Of a stretch of DNA of 64,000 nt, positions 48,579-60,310 are shown piece after piece; within the stretch, counting starts at the first letter, position 1, and each line of letters starts with the position of its first letter. The notes below the pieces were generated by a model that saw only the letters and a program-made list of their open reading frames with translations, did no database searches and was not told the origin of the DNA. The stretch covers positions 157,356,034 through 157,420,033 of the forward strand of contig OZ005659.1 in assembly GCA_963930645.1 (NCBI GenBank), written 5' to 3'. This stretch comes from Salticus scenicus (lineage: Eukaryota > Arthropoda > Arachnida > Araneae > Salticidae). The position numbers and the translations under genes are program-made.

Positions 48579-48853
48579 CTGCTTATTCAAAAGCAATTAT
48601 TTATTATATAATAATAAATTATTTATAATATAGTAAGAGAACTTTTTTTCATGCAAATATCACTCAAGATCTCCTATGCTACAAATTTTGAATAAGGACC
48701 ATATGTCCATTAAAATGTACATTTAAAAATTATATATAAATGAGTAAATATTTTTGTAAAAAGTATATTGTTGCTTTCATTCACATGAATTAAGTTAATT
48801 TTAGTATAAAAATAATTTTTTCCTAAACGACAAAAAATTCGGGTCTGAAGGGG
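46250..48853 (+). mobile_element. Full-length piggyBac transposon, copy 1
   Basis: 2604 bp bounded by TTAA at 46246-46249 and 48854-48857. The terminal inverted repeats are CCCCTTCGGTCCC (left) and CCCCTTCAGACCC (right, inverted), 11 of 13 matching. About 500 bp of 5' region precede one transposase frame, and a (TA)n run (48541-48578) and about 275 bp follow it. All structural parts of a piggyBac element are present. The transposase frame is intact except for one nonsense codon. Confidence 0.93.
46749..48533 (+). pseudogene. piggyBac transposase with one in-frame stop
   Basis: From ATG 46749 the frame gives an acidic, low-complexity N-terminus (DDSDIHDIEESEDEVGEDE), then TPDVPKF and a TAA stop at 47025-47027. 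The same frame continues (WIENDKIGDSIV) and is open to 48533. The part from the next ATG (47064) is 489 residues. It holds the DDD triad of piggyBac enzymes: D133 (YIDGQMIPF), D215 (VYFDNYF) and D327 (GGVDLLD), with spacings like the T. ni enzyme. A C-terminal cysteine-rich zinc-binding tail is present (CKMPLCKRRTHFYCDKC). Whether translation from 47064 gives an active protein is unknown. Confidence 0.92.
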
Positions 48854-48857
48854 TTAA

Positions 48858-50885
48858 ATAAAAGCATATAAAACGGACATAAGCAGTTTTTAAAAACATG
48901 CAAATAAGAGATTTGTAATATGAAGATTATAAACTCATTTCTGATGACAAATACATAGGGGGGAAAGTTTCCCTCTGTTGTAAAAATTCTTGTAAATACT
49001 TTTTTCTTTTATCATATTTATTATAATTTTAATAGAAATGTTGTATATTTCTCGCAAGCAGCATTTCTTACAGACTAATTTTTTTTTTTTACTTAAAACA
49101 CGTTAGCGCTCAGTGTCCTCATTTGAGGACAGCTAATAAAATACGTCTATTTCTTGTGGTTTCTTGGAATGATTTCTGCTTTTGTATTATTATGTGCCTA
49201 CTATTAATTATTATTTCATAATTTGGATAGTCATTTTATGATTTTTTATTCGTCGCACATATATTTGTTTCTTTAGCAGGTATACTAACTTAAATCAACT
49301 TGAATAATAATGTATATTATAATACTTTACTTTCGAGATCTTTGTCAATATACAATCGGAAATTAATCTGTTATCTCAAAGTTTTTTCTATCTCGAAGTT
49401 TTCTCGCTATGACACTAAACGTCAATAAATGAGGATAGGCTTTAAATTTAAAACTATCAGAAGAATTGTTTAAGTTAATATATTTTACTGTCAGTTGTCT
49501 ATATTAATTTAGATGTGAAATAATCAACTAATAATATTTCGCAAAATTAATTCGGGCATTAACGGGTTAAAAAATAATTTCTAAGAATCTTTGTAAAAAT
49601 AATTTTTCCGTAAACCGCATTTAATTAAATACATTCTCTGAATGTTTATTTATTTATTTATTTATTTAAGTTCTAATGTGAGTCCCAGTACTTATACACA
49701 TTCCTTTTACTGGTATTTCATTCTAAATGTTTATAAAAATATCCGTATTTACAGAATATATTCCATATAGAGAGAGTATTTATACTTATACAAAGCTAAC
49801 ATCGTTAGTTAATTTTGACAAAAGTAATACTAGAATAACTACAAGAATATTATTTATAAGAGAAGAGAAATATCTAACATAATGTGTTTTTTATTATTAT
49901 TATTCCTTCCTTATTATTACATTAAGTTTATAAAATGTTATAGAAAAATATTATACTCTTTATACATTTTTTCCCCTTTCCTATACAAGAACAAACTGTT
50001 CTATTATATATTTTAAGAATATTTATTACATTTCTTAAATCACTTATTATTTCGCAAATTTAATTTTAAGGGACACTTACTTAAAGCAAATCGATATTAA
50101 ATCCAGTGAATCAATACACCCTCTTAAGTTTCCTTTTCCCCTTTTCTTTTTGTAATAAAAATGATAAATTTGATATTTCTAAAAAGTAAAATTACTGTCA
50201 TTATGCATCCTTTTTACCGGTATTCAATATATACATATATTCATTTTTATTTTCACTTTCGATTAAATATTGGATAAAAGTAATCTTTCTTTATAACAAT
50301 TTTCATGCAAAAATACGTCTTTGATTTTCTTCTAGCACAAAAATTTAAAACAGATCAGAAAAAAAATATTTTTATCGCTTATTTTTGTTCAATAAACGGC
50401 ATTCCTCTTAAGTAGCTAAACAAACTTGTCCGCTTGTTATTTAAATAATTATATTAAATGAAACTTTATAGCATTAAAAAAGCTTTAAATGAAAATTTTG
50501 GGTACTTTCAAAAAATAAATTTTGCAGGTTTATTATTATTATTATTACTATTATGCGAGAATATAGTTTTGAGCAAATAAAACAATGAGAGTATATGTAA
50601 ACTTGTAATACAGTGCACATAAAATTAATTCAAAAAAGCAATTTTCAAATAGAATTTTAATTATCATTTCTAGGTTAAATACAAGTTCCCGTCTGCTACA
50701 AATTATTTATATATGGTAGACATATAATCTTAAATCTATGCTAAGTCAAGTGAATGGGTTTTAAATTTTTTTTTATTATTGCCAAAAAGAGAAAAAAATA
50801 AAACTAAATGGAAATACTTGTCTGTTCTTGATGCAAATCGAAAAATATTATAAACATTTTGGAAATGTAAGCAAGTTGCTATGAA
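48858..50885. other. Spacer between inverted piggyBac copies
   Basis: 2 kb of AT-rich DNA without genes between the right ends of the two piggyBac copies. It contains one probable MITE (separate entry) and microsatellites such as (TTTA)n near 49647-49668. Confidence 0.5.
49097..49566. mobile_element. Possible piggyBac-type MITE with TTAA flanks
   Basis: Bounded by TTAA at 49093-49096 and 49567-49570. The ends share only a weak inverted repeat (CACGTTAGCGCTC against CCCGTTAATGCCC, 9 of 13). Near the left end a palindrome TGTCCTCA-TT-TGAGGACA is present, reminiscent of the palindromes in the MITE at 20648. No coding region. Confidence 0.42.
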
Positions 50886-50889
50886 TTAA

Positions 50890-53005
50890 CCCCTTCAGAC
50901 CCGAATTTTTTATCGTTTAGGAAAAAATTATTTTTATACTAAAATTAACTTAATTCATGTGAATGAAAGCAACAATATACTTTTTACAAAAATATTTACT
51001 CATTTATATATAATTTTTAAATGTACATTTTAATGGACATATGGTCCTTATTCAAAATTTGTAGCATAGGAGATCTTGAGTGATATTTGTATGAAAAAAA
51101 GTTCTCTTACTATATTATAAATAATTTATTATTATATAATAAATAATTGCTTTTGAATAAACAGTTATTTATATATATATATAATTATTATTTTCTGTGA
51201 AATCTTTCAGAACAATTCCTCTCTTTTACTAAACGCAAATGGACACGACATTTGTCACAATAAAAATGTGTCCTTCTTTTGCATAATGGCATCTTGCATC
51301 GTGTTGCTTCTTTTTTATCATCGATTTGGGGCATATGGTCTACATTATCGTGTTGAATTTCTCTTATTGGTCTTTTCTCACAGCAACGAAATTTTCTTTT
51401 TCTGTCCGGTGTAATTTCTCCTTCACTTTTTGAAGGACGATCACGTTTCTTTACTTTTACAAGCTTGTTCTTATAAATTAAACTTTTGGAAACTTGCATA
51501 CGAAATTCCAACAAATCCATAATATCTTTTTTATGAATTTTAGCTTCGATGCAATCTTTCTTATAATCTATCTAACTATTAGATAGAGCAAAATCCACAA
51601 AATGCATAATTACTCGAAGGGTCCATTTTCGAGATCTAATATATATGCGATATAAACTTATATACATATCGAGCAGATCAACTCCTCCCATGTTGTTGTT
51701 ATATTTCCTAACAGCTTCAGGTCTAGCAGTTTCGATATATGCTGATTTTTGCTTATCCCACCGTTTTGCTTTATCAATTGTTCCAGTGCCAACAAAGTTG
51801 GAAGCCATATGAACTGGTTTGTTGTCCAGCCACTTTACCATGATAATGCCATCCTGACTAACTAGATCTTCGGAATAGCCTCTTTTCTTCTTTTTTATAT
51901 CTTTATCACATATAAAATATGGTTTATAAAACCTATTCATACGAACTGTACCAGCAGCATACATTTTCGATTCCAATAATCGCAGAAGAAGCGCATAAGA
52001 GTTGAAATAATTGTCAAAATACACTGTATGACATTCTTTCTTTGCGATTTCTAGTAATTCTAAAACAATTGCACTACTTTGGCCATATTTTTTCACGTTG
52101 TCTCTATTTATTTCAGTGGTACTACCTTGATATGGTATAAAGTTGTGGGCAAGTCCATTTTGACTGCATAATACAAAAATTTTTAATCCCTACTTACATG
52201 GTTTATTTTGAACATATTGCAACATGTTTATTTTTCCTGTAAATGGGATCATTTGTCCATCTATGTAAATATTTTGTACAATTTCTAATACCTTACAGCG
52301 CTTTAGCACTGCATCCATAATAGGCCTGACTTTGTAAAATTTATCTGTGCAAGCGTTAGGCCTTTCTAAATTATTCACCAAATGTAGCATCGTCCGTAGC
52401 TGAAAGAATCTATTTTTTGACATGTTTTCTAAGAAAACATTTATGCCAAGGACGGAACTCCAGTACATTCGTATGCGTGGGAACTTATTTAGACATCCAA
52501 TCATAATATGTAATCCAAATAAAGTTTCAATTTCAATAACATTTGTTGGTTTGAATCGAGTTTGTCCTTGTGGAAGTGCATATATGTTTGTACATTCGGC
52601 CATCTGTTCAAAAATTTCATCTGTTATATATTTAGAAAAATATTGCATAGGATCCAATACAATAGAATCGCCAATTTTGTCATTCTCTATCCATTAGAAT
52701 TTTGGTACATCGGGTGTTTGTTTCCTCCATCGTACTCTTTTCTTATTTCGAAAACCTTCTGTAGTAGGCTCTGGATTTAAAATTTCATCTTCTCTACTGT
52801 CTCCGATTTCCTCAACTTCCCGTTCTCTTCTTACTCTTTCATCTTCACCAACTTCATCTTCACTTTCTTCTATGTCATGAATATCCGAATCATCCCCATT
52901 TTTCAACAATTCTAATAGTTTATCTACATATTTTTCATTTTCTAAATTAGATTTATTTAGTTTCTTATTCATCTTGAAGGATAAAATAATCTGCAAAAAT
53001 ATTTT
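50890..53005 (-). mobile_element. piggyBac transposon copy 2, 5'-truncated, inverted
   Basis: Opposite orientation to copy 1. The right end is intact (TTAA at 50886-50889, then CCCCTTCAGACCCG). Similarity to copy 1 is very high along the whole length and stops abruptly at about 53005, just upstream of the coding start (AAAATATTTTTGCAGATTAT in element sense). The first about 470 bp and the left terminal repeat are missing, so this copy cannot transpose as a unit. It has a shorter (TA)n run after the gene. Confidence 0.9.
51188..52972 (-). pseudogene. piggyBac transposase, three nonsense codons
   Basis: Minus-strand counterpart of the transposase in copy 1. It carries the identical TAA after TPDVPKF (52694-52696) plus two further stops, both TGG to TAG: one after NKPCK (52187-52189) and one after FALSNS (51569-51571). 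Other changes are a handful of substitutions (for example KELEI to KVLEI, EDPVS to EDLVS, TPERK to TPDRK). The catalytic aspartates are kept. Confidence 0.9.
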
Positions 53006-53099
53006 GAAAATTAAAAATTGAAAAGCTAGATATCCCAGTCTTGATAAGAGACATTGTAAAAATCAAATAGCTTTCAAGCTGCTTTCTTTATAAATCGAC

Positions 53100-53790
53100 C
53101 TATTGCAGTTCGACAGTGAACTCATTTTAAAAATATTTGCAATGAACTTGTTAACCAAGTTGCTTCGTTATTTTGTTTCCAAGTGGTGGCTACTTGAAAG
53201 CTCAAATCCTAATTATAAAATTCGTATTTAAGACGGGATTTCTTTAAATTTTGATTTATACATCGATAAAGGTCCCTATCAATTTTATTAATGAACTGGA
53301 ACCGCTATTTTGTTTCAAAATGGCAAATAACTTAAATTAAGGGAGCACTTTAATACTGCCACTTGAAAATTTGTCATTACAATAACTTTAGAAATATTGA
53401 ATTGATTCGCACCAAAGTTAGATAGTGGACAAATCTATCAAATATATTGAATGAGTTGGTTGAGCAACTTGACCTCCCATTTCGTTTCCAAGCAGCAGCC
53501 ACTTAGAATCAATCTTCCACTTGAAAATTTGTCATCATGGTAACTTTAGAAATACTGAATTAATTCCAAGCGAATTTTTACCGTAGATTTATCTTAAAAA
53601 CACATTTAATATGTTCAATTGGCAAACTTAATTCGCAATCTTGTTTGCTGATGTTCGCCACCTGAAAATTTCAGATTCGCATGAGAAAGATGAATCGATT
53701 TGCCTAAAACTTCATACTAAAACTCTATAGTCAACGTAATTTTCTTCACCTAGTTAATTAATAAATTTATTCGCAATATTGCTTAAAAAT
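53100..53790 (+). repeat. Worn tandem array, units about 180 bp
   Basis: A motif of the form TTTGTTTCCAAG.....GCCACTTGAAAATTTG recurs with decay at about 53176, 53305, 53485 and 53640, together with TCATTACAATAACTTTAGAAAT-like blocks near 53385 and 53545. Units are unequal in length and poorly conserved. It begins about 100 bp beyond the truncated end of piggyBac copy 2. Confidence 0.45.
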
Positions 53791-53820
53791 TAGAAAAAAG
53801 AAATACCAATCATTTATTGA

Positions 53821-53851
<31 letters not shown>

Positions 53852-54879
53852 TATTCTTTCGACTGAGCCGAAAAAACATTTTTTTTTCTCTCTTTAAATC
53901 AAACTTACATTACACTATCCTTAAAGAAAGCCATAAATAAAAACTCACAAAACTTTAAATTAAAAAAAAAAGAGAACATAGAAAAAAAAAAAAAAAAAAA
54001 AAAAGGAATATATATGACACACATAAAAAAAAATTAAGTTCTTCAGATTTCTGTTTTTATATGTTCTTTTCAAGAAAATTAGCGCTTTAAGTACTAACAA
54101 TAAGGACATTTCCTTGAAAAAACAATGAATGAATATGTTTAATAAAATAAGTTTGAGTGTTATGGCCAGTCATTCCGTCAAAAAGAAAGAATAGTTGCTT
54201 TATTTAAAGTGTCATACCGTTCGTTAAAAAATTTCTCACGAAAAGGAATTTCCGTGGTATAAATACTTTAATACTTCCTTCTGAAACAGAAAGTGGTTAA
54301 TGACACGAACTTAAAAAGATATGCGGTTCATTTTATGTTTCAATGGAAATCAAAGGAAAACGCTGAAATAGCAGTTTGAAAGAATATATTTTTTCGTAAA
54401 AATTTTAAGTATCATTGATTTTTACATAAAAATTGCTGTAAGCTGTTAAAAATTTAGCGATATAAAATTGAAATGTTATATAGTATTTATTAGGTAGATT
54501 TTTCTTTCAAATATATTTTCTCTCAATTATTTTTCGAGTGCATTAAAATTTAGATTATTATGAAAAAATAAAAATGATAAACCAAAGAGACATTATTTTT
54601 ATGTCTTATAAAAGTTAATGGAATTCGTAGATGATTGCCATGTTTGAAAAGAAATTTTAAAATCTTGCTTATAAAAGCATAAAGTAGTTATAATGTAATC
54701 CACGTTACACTGTAAAAAATTTCTGTAAATTGATTGAAATGATTAACCAGAGTCTCTGTAAATTTACAATAATTCTTAGTAAAAAGTAAATAGTCAAGAT
54801 TCTTAATCTTTATTCGGTATTTTATCTATCTTTATTTTTTAACTTATCAATAAAGATATAAAATTAATCATTTTGTGTG
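53791..54879. other. AT-rich gap with simple repeats
   Basis: (AAAT)n at about 53824-53850 and poly(A) at about 53983-54004. No gene recognised. Confidence 0.45.
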
Positions 54880-55080
54880 TGCATGTGTGTTCCTCTCTGA
54901 TTGTTCCTGCATGAAGCTTCCTATTGGTTGTTTGTGTTGCTCCTCCCCCTCTGGATTTTGCCCTGCTTTCAGTCTTGCTTTTGCCTCCAAGGCAGTAGCA
55001 CGTGTTTTTTTGCACCTGAGGAAGGAAGGCTACGTCCTTTCGAAATCGGTTGTGCTGGCTTAAAATTTATGGTGTGTGAA
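54880..55080 (+). other. Possible retroelement 3' end with hammerhead-like motif
   Basis: A GC-richer block ends with CACCTGAGGAAGGAAGGCTA followed by CGTCCTTTCGAAATC and GGTTGTGC (about 55011-55054). CTGAGGA, a 6-bp stem (GGAAGG pairing with CCTTTC, one G-U) and GAAA fit a hammerhead ribozyme core. GCAC before and GTGC after could form stem I. Stem III would be extremely short. Such motifs are known at Penelope-like element ends. Open frames across the block show no similarity I recognise. Confidence 0.35.
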
Positions 55081-56716
55081 GAAGTCTTATTGTTTATTTA
55101 TATAAAATTAATGTTGCTACTAAAAAAAACAGCATTCTAAGTCACAAATATATTCCCAACAATAATTAATTAAATTAATATTAGCCATTAAAATGCATAT
55201 ATAAAATACATTTTTTTATATCTCCGTTTATTTTTCTCTGTAATTTTACATAAAACTTAAGATAATGACTACCAGTATTTTTCTGTTAAAATTTTCAACA
55301 GTGATGGCAAAAGAAAAAAAGTTAGTTTTTAAAATTTAAATAATAATACCAGATTAACGAATTGGTTCTGACTAATCTTACTAAAATAACGATATTTTAG
55401 ACGTTTTAGATATTTATTTGTATAGTTTTTATTAACATTACCCTATCAGATCCTAAGTAATAGGAATATTATGGTCAAAATGCTCGATAGTGAGATATGA
55501 AAAAAAAAAAGAAAAAAAACTTTTTCGGAAACTAGTAGGCGTGTGTATGTACGTGTATTTGTATGGGTATGTCATTTAACTACCATATTTCTAAGCTTAA
55601 AAAAAAAAAAAAAGATAGAGAGAGAATCACAAAAATTAATATTTAATTCATGTACAATACACAGATGTGCGTTTAGCAGTCTTCTATAAAATTTGTAATT
55701 TTTTTTTTTTTTTTTTTTTTAAGTAGTTATAGGCTTCTGAGTCATATAGAATAATTGTCTCTAATAATATTTGAATGGGTAAAACTTGTAATATTGTGCA
55801 TTTTAAGTTTTACTATATTAATTTAATTTATTTCCAAGTCAAGAGAATAATTAAAATTAATTATAGATAAGAATTCTCAGAGTATACCATTAAATTTCAA
55901 GTAAGGCAGCACATATTATTTTAAAGGGCAATTAAATATAATTAATTAATTAATTATTATTTTTTTATGTGAAAAATATTAACAATGCCATCTACTTGCA
56001 GGAAATCCTATATTTAATAGCTAATATCGACAAATCGATATATATATAAACTGAGAGATAGAATAGCAGATAGAGAAATAGAGAGATAGATAGATTGAGA
56101 TAGATCGATAGGTAATCAAACAGATATAGATAGAAAATTAGAGAAGCAGATAGATAAATAAATATATTGGTTGAGGTAGATAAATAGTTAGGTAGATAAA
56201 GATACATAGTTTAAAAAAAAAAAAAAAAAAATTCATTAGATTACGGGAAACACCCAGAAACACAGATTCCAGACAAAGTCCGTAAAAAAAAAAAAAAAAA
56301 AAAAAAGACCATAAATGATATATTTCTTTGAAATTTTGCGTCATGACAAACATACAACTTTTAATTAAATGATTTGAATCACTTTAGGAAAACAATATGT
56401 CTTTTGTATCAATCGCTATTTGTAAAAGTGTGTAAATAAACTCTTTCAACCAATAAATCTTATATATTCAGTTTCAAATACGAAAAGGTTCTTATATGAC
56501 GTCCCTAAAAAGCTAACACTTTACATTTGAAAGGATTCGACCGTAAAAATATAGTTTCATGGCGGATTTGAGAAAATTATGTAGATTAACGGCTTTTGCC
56601 CATAGAAAATGCCATTATTCTAAAATTAGACGTTCATGGCATAAATTTACGAGGTTTGACCATTTAGTTAGAAAAACAGTCATTTCCTGTAAAATTATAC
56701 GGTCAAACCCCGTGAT

Positions 56717-56755
<39 letters not shown>

Positions 56756-57653
56756 TAAATAGATAGATTGAGAAAGACAGATAGATAGGTAGAAGGATAT
56801 ATAGATATAGAGAAATAGAACAAACGGTAGATAGATAGATAGATAGATAAGCAGATAGACTGAGAGGGATGAGTTTAATTAAATTTTTCAAGATTTTGAA
56901 ATTGTTTTTATATTCTGTCTTTAAAGATGGCATAAAATTATTTTGACAATGTGATTTTATTTTAGAGCCTTTGGTATTGGTTGGTAGTTATTTCTTTTTA
57001 AACATACCACTCTTTTTATTTTACAACTACTTATTTTTATATTAAAAAAAAAAAAAAAAAAAGGGAATTTTTTCTAAATAAAAAGAAGAAAAAATAAATT
57101 TAGAATCTAGGGAATTAAATTCAAGAAAAATGCTAAGAGAATTGTTTTTGAAAGTCCCAAGGAAAATTTTGAAATGAGAATATATTTCTCCCCGTGGAAC
57201 TTTGCCAAGGGAAAAGATGGAATATGCATAAGTATAAATCCTTTAAATCCGAATTCATCATACATGACAAGCACACTTATAAATAAGAAGAAAATTTATC
57301 ATGAACATATGATTAATGTTGTGTTGTGAAAAAGCATGTTTCTAAATGATCATCTATCATACTAAATATTCATAATAACTTTCAATTAAATTACATTTCC
57401 CATTTATTCATTTTGTGGAATTGTATCAGTGTAATTATTTATATTATTTATTATTAGAAATTTAGTTATTTATTACTTATATTATTATTATTTATTTATT
57501 ATTTGTATATTATTCTTTTAATCAGTTTTTGTAAATTTTTTTTTTCATAAATTCAAAATAGTTTGAAAACTAAATTCAACAGAGCTTGCATGATCCTTAT
57601 TTTTCTGTAAAATTTATTTTGAAAAGAAATTTTTGTCGTAAAAATAAATCTAA
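55081..57653. other. AT-rich gap with GATA microsatellites
   Basis: Two (GATA)/(GACA)-type arrays at about 56060-56210 and 56750-56860 (open frames over them are repeat translations), poly(T) at 56720-56752 and several poly(A) tracts. No gene recognised. Confidence 0.55.
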
Positions 57654-58703
57654 CTAGTGTAATGTGGCTACCACATGACTTTCTTCTATATAGTTTTACA
57701 CAAAATTTAGTAAATACAAATTATTTATTAAATTATCAAATTATTTTCCATTATAAATGCAGACGATTTTTATCTGACAGAACTATATCACTAAATGCCG
57801 AAAGAAAGTTATTATTATTATTATTATTATTTCAATTATCAGAAGAAGTGCGATTTTTTTTTTCTAAGTTTTTTTTTTTTTTTTTTTCGTTAAGAGTATT
57901 AAAAAAAAATCAATAACTTTGTTTTAAATTATCACAGATCTATAGTTCAACAATTCGTTTTAAAGGTATAGACGAGACCTTTTGAAAGATACCCATATTG
58001 AAAATTTACTCCTCACGGGTGGTACTCCCCCCCCCCAGGAGGGGAAGCGATGGCCCCTCATGCGCAAAATTTTTTTCCTAGTTAACTACTACTATTATCA
58101 ATTATACATATCAATTTTACAATCATAAGTTAAATATAACTCTCATTATGTACTTTTATACGAAATTTTGTCCTATACTGCCGTGTTAAAAATTTCGGAA
58201 AAATGTGATCACAGCCCTCTTGTTGAGCGATTGATCCTTAAATCTAATTAGCACCAGTTTATGTCAGGGTGCAACTAAATACCGAGTTTGGTTAAATTTC
58301 ATTCATTGGTTCGTGAGATACAGAGTCCACAAAAAACGTGATACATACAGACAGACATTTTCTAAAAATTACTGCCATGTTAAGAGTTTACAAAAAATGC
58401 GATCACAGCGCCACCTGTTGAGCGATCGATCCCCAAATCTAATCAGCACCAGTTTATGTCAGGGTGCAACTAAATACCGAGTTTGGTTAAATTTCTTTCA
58501 TTGATTCGTGAGATACAGCGTCCACAAAATTCGTGATGCACACACACAGACACACAGATAGAGAGACACAGACAGACAGACATTTTCTAAAAACAGTCAA
58601 ATTGTGTTCAGGAGATCCCTAAATGTGTAAATCCATCGAAAACTGGAGTTCGAAAATTTTTACGAATCCAATACTTTCTCTATATTACATATAGAAGAAA
58701 GTA
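57654..58703 (-). mobile_element. Family B Helentron-like repeat, copy B2
   Basis: Read on the minus strand: 5' tip ACTTTCTTCTATATG then AGAGAAAGTATTGG (58703 downward), a TGTCTGTCTGTGTCTC microsatellite (about 58545-58590), duplicated interior modules, the CCCCTCCTGGGGGG segment (about 58028-58043) and the block shared with A4. The 3' end has AGAAGAAAGT, then a hairpin TGTGG-TAG-CCACA and the terminus ACACTAG (CTAG at 57654-57657), followed by T. A CTAG terminus 6-10 nt after a hairpin is the classic Helitron 3' end. Confidence 0.65.
58206..58595 (-). repeat. 195-bp tandem duplication inside copy B2
   Basis: A module with GATCACAGC, GTTGAGCGAT and GGTGCAACTAAATACCGAGT, ending in an (ACAG)n stretch and ATTTTCTAAAAA, occurs at about 58206-58400 and again at 58401-58595. 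Copy B1 has a single unit, so the duplication arose in the lineage of B2. Confidence 0.75.
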
Positions 58704-58848
58704 AAAATTATAAAAATTAATTTTTTTGTGAGTTAATGTCTTACTGTAGTGGAGAATTTTTATCTTTATTTTCAAACTTGAAATTTGATTCTATTAAAGT
58801 CTATTTATAGATAGTGTTAATATTAGAAAAATGGTCTGCGTTAATATA

Positions 58849-59455
58849 CAGGGTGTTTATAAAGTCCCGGACCCATTTTGATGTTTAATAACTCATAAAA
58901 TAATGAAGATACATACAAACTTATGGCATTTATTGGTGGAATAACTCATATATTTTCTTTTCAGATTTGAATATCTTTACTTTTGTAAATATCGTCTGCG
59001 CGTGTGGTTAATTTCAAATAATTTCATTTTCCAGTCTAAATATCTGTACTTTTCTAAATATCGTCTGGTTATTAAATGCATTTTTCTCTCTTTTGTTTTT
59101 GGCAACTATTGCAATGTTATGTTTACTTTTGATGTGCTTGTTCTATGTAGTGCTTTTGTATGTGAAGTTTTATTCGAGCGGATATTAAGGAGAATGCATA
59201 CACCACAAGAGAAAGCACAGCCTCTGTGGCAATAGCCTCTGTGGATGCCGACATGCTTGCCACTACCTGGCGTGAAATTGACTCTCGACTTGATATTCTC
59301 CGTGCGACGAAGGGGGCACACGTGGAAGTTAATTGACAAGGGTCATGAAACTTTTTGAGTCTATCTAACCATTTATGTTATTAATTTTATTCTATCTTTA
59401 TTATTTTATGAGTTATTAAACATCAAAATGGGTCCGGGACTTTATAAACACCCTG
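58849..59455 (+). mobile_element. mariner-like deletion derivative
   Basis: 607 bp flanked by TA (58847-58848 and 59456-59457), starting CAGGGTGTTTATAAAGTCCC and ending in the inverted form. The inverted repeats extend to about 60 bp (CATTTTGATGTTTAATAACTC). Only the last 33 residues of a transposase remain. A short internal duplication (TAAATATCGTCTG near 58986 and 59055) is present. Confidence 0.83.
59235..59336 (+). pseudogene. mariner-like transposase C-terminal remnant
   Basis: The frame reads ASVDADMLATTWREIDSRLD then ILRATKGAHVEVN and stops at TGA 59334-59336. It matches the C-terminus of the transposase in the foldback element at 35470-36040 (VTEQMLQNVWREMDYRLD). No catalytic residues remain. 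Confidence 0.68.
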
Positions 59456-59457
59456 TA

Positions 59458-60308
59458 TAGCATTATAATTTTTGCGATAAATGTAAATTACTTGAAGTGA
59501 ATAAATTCTAATTATTTACTTAAGTACTTATCATTATGTGTTATTAAATTCGCCACAAACATTAGAGAAAGAATATAGAAATAGAAGAGTGTTTAAAATT
59601 GAAAATATTTACCAATTCACGTCATTTAACGATAAATCACCAATCTTTGTTGTAAACTCCAAGTCAACAATCAAATCAATAAATGTGACAAAAAACATCT
59701 TTATATACTGCTAGATTAATATAGAATTTTATTGAGTAAAACCTCAGTTAAATTCTAAATTGCTCAGCTGCATTTCTCAAATAGACATTAATAATAATAT
59801 CTTATTCAGTTCAATTCAACATTCAATAACATGATTAATCAATGCACCGATGACGGTACGCTAAGTGCTACTTGCTAAATGCTATATACGTTAGATGTTA
59901 TAACACCTGCTGCTATTTTATTATTTCATTTGGCGGTGAAAACATTGTGTATTGCTCCTGTGTTTATTGTGGTCTAGTACCAAATTACCTGTCAGTATTC
60001 TGCCAATATTATAAAAAATTCATTCAACAACATTTTATATTATATTGTAAATTATCATTTAGAAATATTTAGAAGATTATAGGTAAGGAATGTAACGATC
60101 AGAGAAATATACATCTTTTTAAAACAATGTAGGATTTAGGACTACCTAAACCAGTAGCTTGGATTTAAAAAAAATTACCATATTCCTAGACAAAAAAAAA
60201 AAAAAAATCATAACCGAACAAATAGTGTATTCCTCTTCATTAATTACATATTAAAATGAAGCACGTAAACTTTACCCAATTTTCCTAATATCATTGCACA
60301 TATTTATA
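59458..60308. other. AT-rich gap, no gene seen
   Basis: Nothing recognised. Poly(A) at about 60194-60208. Confidence 0.45.
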
Positions 60309-60310
60309 TA

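Noticed and set aside
55992..56207. Repetitive LYLSIYL-type membrane-protein-like frames
   Set aside because: Translation of GATA microsatellites gives such Tyr/Leu/Ile/Ser repeats; no start context or conservation.
57662..57916. 84-residue open frame
   Set aside because: Lies within the 3' half of Helentron-like copy B2 and includes translated microsatellite and poly(T) sequence.
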